Shown here piece by piece: positions 58,486-64,000 of a stretch of DNA of 64,000 bases (positions are counted from its first letter, which is position 1; each line of letters starts with the position of its first letter). A program made the position numbers and the translations under genes. The DNA is from Mesorhizobium sp. NFR06 (lineage in GTDB: Bacteria; Pseudomonadota; Alphaproteobacteria; Rhizobiales; Rhizobiaceae). The DNA lies in NCBI RefSeq assembly GCF_900115245.1, contig NZ_FOVT01000003.1:310001-374000 (forward strand). The letters are read 5' to 3'. The notes under the pieces were generated by a model. That model searched no databases. It had not been told where the DNA came from and worked only from the letters and a program-made list of their open reading frames with translations.

Positions 58486-59474
58486 ACCCGCGACTCCTTC
58501 CGCACCTGGTACTGGTCGATGAAGACCGCGAGGATCAGCACCGCGCCGATTGCCATCTGCTGGTAGTAGGACTGCACCGCAAGCAGCGTCAGCCCGTTCT
58601 GCAGCACGCCCATGATCAGTGCGCCGATCATCGTGCCGAGGATCGACGCGCGCCCGCCGAAGAGGTTGGTGCCGCCGATAATGGCGGCCGTGATCGCGGT
58701 GAGCTCGTAGTTGATGCCGGCGGTCGGATCGCCGGCATTGACGCGAGCGGTGAAGAGCAGACCCGCGAGCCCGGCGAGCGCGCCGGAGAGCGTATAGATG
58801 ATGCGGCGGTGATGCTCGACGCGAATGCCGGCGGCGCGCGCGGCGCCCTCGCTGTCGCCCAGCGCCAGGGTGTGGCGGCCGAAGCGCGTGTAGGCAAGCG
58901 CCGCATGGGCCACGATCGCGGTGAGCACGAGGATGATGACCGGCATCGGAATGCCGAGCGGCCGGCCCTGCCCGATATAGACGATCTCTGGCGGCAGCCC
59001 GTAGATCGCCCTGCCCTGCGAGATCACCAGCGCCAGGCCACGCGCCAGGCCCAGCATGCCGAGCGTGACGATGAAGGCCGGCACGAAAGCGCGGGTCACG
59101 AGTTGGCCGTTGATGTAGCCGGCGATCGCGCCGGCGAGGATGCAGGCGATCACCGCCAGCACCGAGGGCCAGCCGAGATTGACGGCGACGAAGGCTCCCG
59201 CGACGCCGGCCAGCCCCATCACCGAGCCAAGCGAAAGGTCGAGCCCGCCCGAGCCGATGACGAAGGTCGCCGCTATCGCCAGCACGCCGATCGTCGATGT
59301 CGCGAGCAGGATGTTGAGGAAATTGCTGAGCGACAGGAAGTAAGGCGATAGCAGCGCCATCGCCGCGCTCAGCGCCAGAAGCACCACCAGCGACTCCAGC
59401 CTGATGTGGAGCCTTTCGACGGATATATGCTGCACCCGAGCCCAGAAGCTGGGCCGCGTCGTTTCGGAAGCCAT
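58482..59474 (-). CDS. Sugar ABC transporter permease
   Basis: RbsC-like permease, 330 residues, about ten membrane segments (first: LVVLLALSAAMALLSPYF). Landmarks are LAIAATFVIGSGGLDLSLGSVMGL, TLALGDSEGAARAAGIRV and IGGTNLFGGRASILGTMIGALIMGVLQNGL. The ATG at 59474, with GAGG four bases upstream, is preferred over a TTG six codons earlier. Confidence 0.92.
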   Translation of the reverse strand: MASETTRPSFWARVQHISVERLHIRLESLVVLLALSAAMALLSPYFLSLSNFLNILLATSTIGVLAIAATFVIGSGGLDLSLGSVMGLAGVAGAFVAVNLGWPSVLAVIACILAGAIAGYINGQLVTRAFVPAFIVTLGMLGLARGLALVISQGRAIYGLPPEIVYIGQGRPLGIPMPVIILVLTAIVAHAALAYTRFGRHTLALGDSEGAARAAGIRVEHHRRIIYTLSGALAGLAGLLFTARVNAGDPTAGINYELTAITAAIIGGTNLFGGRASILGTMIGALIMGVLQNGLTLLAVQSYYQQMAIGAVLILAVFIDQYQVRKESRV

Positions 59475-59540
59475 ATTGCCTCGCTGTTGCAAAAAAGTTG
59501 GCTGGCGCAGGGTAGACCCGCGCCAGCCCGTCCGGGAGGA

Positions 59541-60530
59541 CTATTTCACATATTGCAGCATCGGCTCCTTGCCGGCGTCGATCACGTCCTTGGTCAGCAC
59601 CAGCGTCGGGACGGCGATGCTGTCCTCGACCTTCTCGCCGGCCAGTGCCTTCTTGACGTTTTCGACCGCCTGCTTGCCGACCAGGTAGGGAAGCTGCGCC
59701 ACCGAGGCATTGAGGCGGCCTTCCTTGATCGACTTCACGGCGTCGGAGTTGCCGTCGACGCCGATCATCGTCACCTGCGAGCCCTTGCCGGCGGCGTAAA
59801 CGGATTCCACGGCGCCCAGCGCCATGCCGTCATTGGCGCAAAAGATGGCGACGAGGTCGGGATGCGCGGTCAGCGTGTCGGTGGCGATCGAGGCGGCCTT
59901 GCCGCGGTCCCAGTCGCCCGGCAGCGAGGCGACGATCTCAAGCCCGGGCGCCAGTTCCTTGAGCTTGTCGGCAAAGCCCTTGGCGCGCTTCTCGCCGGTG
60001 ATGTTGCCAGACAGGCCTTCGATGACCAGCACCGGACCCTTGGCGTCCTTGCCCAGCTTGGTGGCGAGGTATTCGGCGCCCTGCGCCCCGGCGGCGATGT
60101 TGTCGGAACCGATATGGAAGGTGACCTTGACGCCCTCCTTGTCGAGCACCGCCTGGTCGAGATTGTTGTCGAGGTCGACGATCTTGATGCCTGCCTCCTG
60201 TGCCGACTTCAGGCAAGGCAGAAGATTGGTCGAGTTGATCGCGGCGGTGATCATCGCCACCGGCTTGCGTTCCAGCATGGTGTTGCACAGGTTGAGCTGC
60301 GGCTCGGCCGCCTGGTCGCTCTCGGCCGCCTGCTGGAAATATTTCACGCCGGCTTCCTTGGCGCCGTCCGCCACGCCCTGCGCCATCGCGCCCCAGAACG
60401 GATTGGCCAGCGTCTTCATCAGCACGCCATATTCGCCGTCCTCGGCCTTGGCGGTGCCGACGGCGCAAAACGCCAGCGCGACACCCAAGGCAAGTGTAAA
60501 TCGATTTATCTTTGTCAGATGCGATATCAT
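59541..60530 (-). CDS. Sugar ABC transporter substrate-binding protein (allose-like)
   Basis: Ribose-family binding protein, 329 residues, signal peptide MISHLTKINRFTLALGVALAFCAVGTAKA. The mature start YGVLMKTLANPFWGAMAQGVADGAKEAGV and PGDWDRGKAASIATDTLTAHPDLVAIFCANDGMALGAVESVYAAGK closely follow E. coli AlsB, the D-allose-binding protein (KTLSNPFW, ADWDRIKAL, IYCANDTMAMG). A LacI-type operator lies in codons 7-10. GGAGG precedes the ATG at 60530. Confidence 0.9.
   Translation of the reverse strand: MISHLTKINRFTLALGVALAFCAVGTAKAEDGEYGVLMKTLANPFWGAMAQGVADGAKEAGVKYFQQAAESDQAAEPQLNLCNTMLERKPVAMITAAINSTNLLPCLKSAQEAGIKIVDLDNNLDQAVLDKEGVKVTFHIGSDNIAAGAQGAEYLATKLGKDAKGPVLVIEGLSGNITGEKRAKGFADKLKELAPGLEIVASLPGDWDRGKAASIATDTLTAHPDLVAIFCANDGMALGAVESVYAAGKGSQVTMIGVDGNSDAVKSIKEGRLNASVAQLPYLVGKQAVENVKKALAGEKVEDSIAVPTLVLTKDVIDAGKEPMLQYVK
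60497..60508. promoter_or_regulatory. LacI-type operator inside the binding-protein gene
   Basis: Perfect 12-bp palindrome TAAATCGATTTA lying within the coding sequence, about 22-33 bases downstream of the ATG of the gene at 60530. The same core AAATCGATTT occurs upstream of the LacI gene (61722-61733). Confidence 0.7.
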
Positions 60531-60591
60531 CCTATCCTCCGTTTGATCTTTGGCGCCGGATGCCTCGGCCAGGGCCGGCGCTCGCTTGCGT

Positions 60592-61668
60592 TCACGACAA
60601 TGGGGGCTGTTGTCGGTCTCCTCCCCCGGGATGCGGACCGTTACCTGGCGAGCCAACGGATTCCCGCATCAACACCTGACAGGGTTCGAGCCGCGCCGTT
60701 GGTGGTCCCTCGGCGCCCTCGATCCTGCGAAACAAAAGGGTCATCGCCTCGCTGGCGATCTGGCGCACGGGTTGTACCACGGCGGCGATCGCCGGCCAGG
60801 TCACCTGCATCCATTCGGCGTCGTCGAAGCCGACCAGTGAGATGTCGTTCGGGCAATGCCAGTCACGCCGGCGGAATTCGGACAGCGCGACGAGCGTGCC
60901 CTTCAAAAGCAGCGAATAGACGGCGGTCGGTCGCTCGCCCCTGGCAAAGTAATCGCGAAGCGAAGACCGCAGCGGCTCGACGCTCACTTCCGAGGTGATG
61001 ACGTCGATGCGCACCGACGGGTTGAGCGCCAGCGCCTGCGTGCGAAAACCCTCGAGGCGGGCGCGCACCGTCGCCGCCTGCTCGGCAAGGCCGATAACCA
61101 GGATATGGCCGTGCCCCTTGCCGACCAGCATTCGCGCCACCTCGGCACTGGCGGCGGCGCTATCGGCCGATACCGTGTCGAAGGCGTCGTCGGAGAGCAC
61201 GCGGTCGATCAGGACGCCGGTCATGCCGTTGGATTTCATGAAGGCGGCGGCCGGGCCGTGCTCGTTGCGCACCGGCGCCAAGACCACACCGGCCACGCGC
61301 CAGTCATGCATGCGGGCGAGGATTTCCGTCTCGCGCGCTTCCGATTCACGGCTCGACGCCGCGACCAGCGTGTAGCCACGTTGTTCGGCGAGGCCTTCGA
61401 GTTCGGTGACCATCTGGCCGAAGAACTCGCTTTCGAATTCCGGCATGATGGCGCCGATGATACGGCGCTTGGCGCGCCGCATGTCGGAGGCGAGCGGATC
61501 GACGCGGTAGCCCAAATGCTCGACGGCATCGAAAACACGCTGCGCGTTTTCCGGCTTCACCGTGGTGACGCCGGCCAGCACCTTGGAGACGGTGGCCGCC
61601 GACACGCCGGCATGGCTTGCCACGTCATGGATCGACGGACGCCGCTGCGGGCTCTTGTGTTGCGCCAT
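60592..61668 (-). CDS. LacI-family transcriptional regulator
   Basis: A 358-residue regulator. Helix-turn-helix PSIHDVASHAGVSAATVSKVLAGVTTVKPENAQRVFDAVEHLGY, hinge region and a ligand domain from about residue 62 (IIGAIMPEFESEFFGQMVTELEGLAEQRGYTLVAASS). A longer frame runs to 61794 but GGGAGGAGG directly before the ATG at 61668 fixes the start. It precedes the allose-like importer on the same strand and is divergent from the D-2-hydroxyacid dehydrogenase. Operators at 61722-61754 and 60497-60508 indicate control of both sides. Confidence 0.9.
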   Translation of the reverse strand: MAQHKSPQRRPSIHDVASHAGVSAATVSKVLAGVTTVKPENAQRVFDAVEHLGYRVDPLASDMRRAKRRIIGAIMPEFESEFFGQMVTELEGLAEQRGYTLVAASSRESEARETEILARMHDWRVAGVVLAPVRNEHGPAAAFMKSNGMTGVLIDRVLSDDAFDTVSADSAAASAEVARMLVGKGHGHILVIGLAEQAATVRARLEGFRTQALALNPSVRIDVITSEVSVEPLRSSLRDYFARGERPTAVYSLLLKGTLVALSEFRRRDWHCPNDISLVGFDDAEWMQVTWPAIAAVVQPVRQIASEAMTLLFRRIEGAEGPPTARLEPCQVLMRESVGSPGNGPHPGGGDRQQPPLS

Positions 61669-61721
61669 TGACCTCCTCCCCGAGTGCGGGCAGCCGCGCG
61701 CTGCCTTGCCAATATAAACGA

Positions 61722-61754
61722 TAAATCGATTTTTCGCAGTTGTAAATCGGTTCA
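61722..61754. promoter_or_regulatory. Double LacI-type operator in the divergent control region
   Basis: TAAATCGATTTT (61722-61733) and TAAATCGGTTCA (61743-61754) share the core of the palindrome at 60497 and are spaced 21 bases, two helical turns, in the 146-base gap between the LacI gene and the dehydrogenase gene at 61815. Confidence 0.75.
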
Positions 61755-61814
61755 TCGGGAGTAAAACTGGAAAGATGTGATTGACGCGATCCAATCGTGC
61801 CCGGGAGGAAAAAC

Positions 61815-62846
61815 ATGTCCGACAATGCCTTGCCGCTGGTCATCAGTGCGCCCGAGCCGCGCACGCTCGACCTGATTTTCACGCCGTCGCAACTGGCGCT
61901 GTTTCGCAGGAAATATCGCATCGTCGAGACAACGCCCGAAGGTGTGGCGGAGTTGCCGACCGATGTGCTGGCCGAAGCGCGCTATATCGTCGGTCAGCCG
62001 CCGATTTCAGCCGAAACGCTGGAGAAGCTGAAGGTGTTGCGCTGCATCTTCAATGTCGAGACCAATCTCCTCAACAACATGCCCTATGAGACGCTGTTCG
62101 CACGCGGCATCCATGTCGTCACTACCGGCCTGGTCTTCGCCGAGCCGGTCGCCGAGCTCGGCCTGGCCATGGCGCTGAACCTGGCGCGCAACATCGTCGA
62201 TGCCGACCTCGCGTTTCGAGAGGGCAAGGAATTGTGGGGCGGCGACGGTAACCAGAGCGCGCGCCTGCTCTCGGGCGCCGATGTCGGCATCATCGGTTTT
62301 GGCGATCTTGGCCGCGCCCTCAACCGCCTGCTGACCGGCTTCCGCACCCGCACCAAGGTCTTCGACCCTTGGCTGCCGCCGTCGATCCTCGTCGACAACG
62401 GCGTCGAGCCGGCCTCGCTGGACGAGGTGTTGTCGCAGAGCGATTTCGTCTTCGTCGTCGCTTCCGTCACCAGCGAGAATCAAGGCTTCCTGGGCGCCGA
62501 TGCCTTTGCCAGGATGCGCAAGGGCGCCGCCTTCATCTTGCTCAGCCGCGCCGGGGTCGTCGATTTCGCGGCGCTGATGCAGGCGGTGAAGAGCGGCCGC
62601 ATCGTTGCCGCAAGCGACGTCTTCCCGCAAGAGCCGCTGGCGCAGGACCACCCGGTGCGCACGCTTGCCGGCTTCCTGCGCTCGGCGCATCGTGCCGGCG
62701 CCCTCGATGTCGCCTTCAAGCGCATGGGCGACATGGTGCTGGAGGACATGGACCTGATTGACCGCGGCCTGCCGCCGCTGCGATCCAAGCGCGCCGAGCG
62801 CGAGACGGTTTCGCGAATGCGCTCCAAGCCGGTCGACAGGAATTAG
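61815..62846 (+). CDS. D-2-hydroxyacid dehydrogenase-family protein
   Basis: NAD-dependent 2-hydroxyacid dehydrogenase, 343 residues. Rossmann motif VGIIGFGDLGRALNRLL near residue 160, catalytic Arg in LLSRAGVVDF, Glu in SDVFPQEPL and His in RSAHRAGALDVAF. The order Arg-Glu-His of the family is complete. GGGAGGAA lies just before the ATG at 61815; an upstream in-frame start at 61797 would run through that site. Divergent from and probably co-regulated with the allose-like importer. Confidence 0.9.
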   Translation: MSDNALPLVISAPEPRTLDLIFTPSQLALFRRKYRIVETTPEGVAELPTDVLAEARYIVGQPPISAETLEKLKVLRCIFNVETNLLNNMPYETLFARGIHVVTTGLVFAEPVAELGLAMALNLARNIVDADLAFREGKELWGGDGNQSARLLSGADVGIIGFGDLGRALNRLLTGFRTRTKVFDPWLPPSILVDNGVEPASLDEVLSQSDFVFVVASVTSENQGFLGADAFARMRKGAAFILLSRAGVVDFAALMQAVKSGRIVAASDVFPQEPLAQDHPVRTLAGFLRSAHRAGALDVAFKRMGDMVLEDMDLIDRGLPPLRSKRAERETVSRMRSKPVDRN

Positions 62847-62892
62847 AGCAATTCCAGTCCCGGAACCGCTGCACGCTTCCGAGCGGCATGCG

Positions 62893-63675
62893 CTAGGCGA
62901 CGAGATCGCTGCTTGCTGCTTGCTTGCCCGGCTCTGCGAAATTGGCCTTGAGCCAGGTGATCGCGCTGGCGACGTCTTCGATGGCGAAGCGCGCGGCCGT
63001 CTCGCCTTGCGGCTTCACGCGGATAGAAATTCCTCCCGCCGCATTGACGGTCTCGAAGCCGTTCTCGTCGGACGTATCGTCGCCCAGGAACACGGGACGC
63101 CTGCCGGTGAACGGATCGATCTGCATGAAGCGGCGGATCGCGGCGCCCTTGGCCGCCTCCAGCGGCATCAGCTCGACGCCGGCATTGCCGGCGATCACGC
63201 GGTAGCCTTTCGGCAGGCGGCCAAGCGCGGCCTCGACCAGTTCCGTCGCCCGCGCCAGAAGCTGCGGCGCGGCCCTGGTGTGGATCGCCAGCACCGGACC
63301 CTTGCGCTCGACATAGACCGCCTTGCTTGCCAGCTCCAATTCGATCTCGTCGGCGAGTGCCGCCATGTCCGCCGGCTCGTCGGCGGCCTCGATCCGTCCA
63401 GCTGGAGCGATCCTGTGCTCCAATCCGTAGAGGCCGGCGATGCGCAGTTTCAAGGGATCGAACAGCTGGTCCACGGCTTCGATCGAGCGGCCGGTGATGA
63501 AGGCCAGCGCTCCGTCCAGCCGCCGCTCCATCGTTCCCAGCAGGTGCCGCAACTCGCCGCTGACCGACACGCTGTCCGGATGCGCCGCGTGCTCCAGCAA
63601 GGTGCCATCGATGTCGAGGAAAAGCGCCCACCGGCCTTCGGGAAGCGGCGGGGTAAGGTCTGCCTGAATGCTCAT
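62893..63675 (-). CDS. otsB: Trehalose-6-phosphate phosphatase
   Basis: HAD-superfamily phosphatase, 260 residues: nucleophile motif FLDIDGTLLEHA near residue 18, LAFITGRS, and the late GDDTSDENGF motif near residue 196. Removes phosphate from trehalose-6-phosphate. ATG overlaps the otsA stop by four bases (ATGA), so it is the second gene of an otsAB operon, with a role in osmoprotection. Confidence 0.93.
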   Translation of the reverse strand: MSIQADLTPPLPEGRWALFLDIDGTLLEHAAHPDSVSVSGELRHLLGTMERRLDGALAFITGRSIEAVDQLFDPLKLRIAGLYGLEHRIAPAGRIEAADEPADMAALADEIELELASKAVYVERKGPVLAIHTRAAPQLLARATELVEAALGRLPKGYRVIAGNAGVELMPLEAAKGAAIRRFMQIDPFTGRRPVFLGDDTSDENGFETVNAAGGISIRVKPQGETAARFAIEDVASAITWLKANFAEPGKQAASSDLVA

Positions 63676-64000
63676 CGGAATCCGACTGCGTGTTTGCGTT
63701 CGAACATGGAGACGACATTGTCGCCGGTGGGGCCGGTCGGCCGGTCGTATGAAGCGGTGACCCGATCAAGCTCGCCGCGCTTTCTCAACCGCGCCGCGTC
63801 GAGCAGCATGCTGCCGGCCCAGCGAAAGACATTGTTGTCGCGGACGATCTCGCGCATGCGCCGCATGCGCTCGCGCTGCTCGTCCGGTCCCATGGTCAGC
63901 GCCTGCAGCATGGCCTCGCTCATTGTCGCCGCGTCGTAAGGATTGACGATGAGCGCCTCCAGCAGCTCGCGCGAGGCGCCGGCGAAGGTGCTGAGCAGCA
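63672..64000 (-). CDS. otsA: Trehalose-6-phosphate synthase, C-terminal part
   Basis: The frame enters from beyond the window end and gives LLSTFAGASRELLEALIVNPYDAATMSEAMLQALTMGPDEQRERMRRMREIVRDNNVFRWAGSMLLDA, the end of a glycosyltransferase-family-20 synthase (the FAGA-REL and NPYD signatures bind the nucleotide sugar). It ends VVSMFERKHAVGFR, overlapping otsB. About 109 residues are visible; the rest lies outside. Confidence 0.92.
   Translation of the reverse strand, partial: LLSTFAGASRELLEALIVNPYDAATMSEAMLQALTMGPDEQRERMRRMREIVRDNNVFRWAGSMLLDAARLRKRGELDRVTASYDRPTGPTGDNVVSMFERKHAVGFR

Overview
The window is GC-rich, densely coded chromosomal or megaplasmid-like DNA with the habits of an alphaproteobacterium of the Rhizobiales, most like Mesorhizobium. 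The reasons are the number of ABC solute importers, many start/stop overlaps, GGAGG-type ribosome sites, a PcaQ-controlled pca operon, MocD/MocE-like proteins, and two families of short rhizobial palindromic repeats. Organism and replicon are inferred. No tRNA, rRNA, CRISPR, insertion sequence or phage gene was seen.

Layout. (1) 1-4414: end of an unidentified gene, then a sugar ABC system (binding protein on the minus strand; ATPase and permease on the plus strand) and an AraC regulator. (2) 4540-12219: a molybdenum-hydroxylase operon (SRPBCC/CoxG-like, FAD subunit, 2Fe-2S subunit, a molybdopterin subunit split into two genes, MoxR ATPase, VWA/CoxE-like protein, amidohydrolase) and an AhpD-like gene. 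A palindromic repeat lies in frame inside the CoxE-like gene. (3) 12220-15306: repeat, remnant of a sugar ABC ATPase, an ornithine-cyclodeaminase-family gene and an aromatic-amino-acid-lyase homologue lacking the MIO serine. (4) 15325-29503, minus strand: a 14-gene run with two complete but unrelated ABC importers, an Idh/MocA oxidoreductase, a TIM-barrel isomerase, a DUF4432 epimerase-like protein, a MocD-like desaturase, a MocE-like Rieske protein and a PanB-like aldolase, probably controlled by the divergent LacI gene at 29858. It resembles rhizopine (methylated inosamine) catabolism. (5) 30920-37507, minus strand: GntR, ADP-ribosylglycohydrolase, PfkB kinase and a spermidine/putrescine-type importer. 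(6) 37736-56840: a complete protocatechuate branch of the beta-ketoadipate pathway (IclR regulator/pcaIJF; pcaDCHGB-pobA/pcaQ), a sigma factor with a frameshifted AhpD-like gene and a VOC gene, then a branched-chain-amino-acid-type importer with a coniferyl-alcohol-dehydrogenase-like SDR and an aldehyde dehydrogenase. (7) 56853-62846: an allose-like importer, ketose 3-epimerase-like protein, LacI regulator and a divergent D-2-hydroxyacid dehydrogenase. (8) 62893-64000: otsB and the 3' end of otsA.

How it works together. Most of the window consists of separate 'import, modify, regulate' catabolic modules. The strongest link is between the two halves of the aromatic region: the pcaD promoter, with its PcaQ box, ribosome site and even its GTG start, is present as a diverged second copy in front of the importer at 49808. 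One regulator can thus drive both uptake or peripheral oxidation of lignin-type aromatics and ring cleavage. Other notable points are the naturally split molybdenum subunit, the MIO-less lyase, the glycohydrolase-kinase importer operon, and a shared LacI operator found both upstream of its own gene and inside the first codons of the binding-protein gene.
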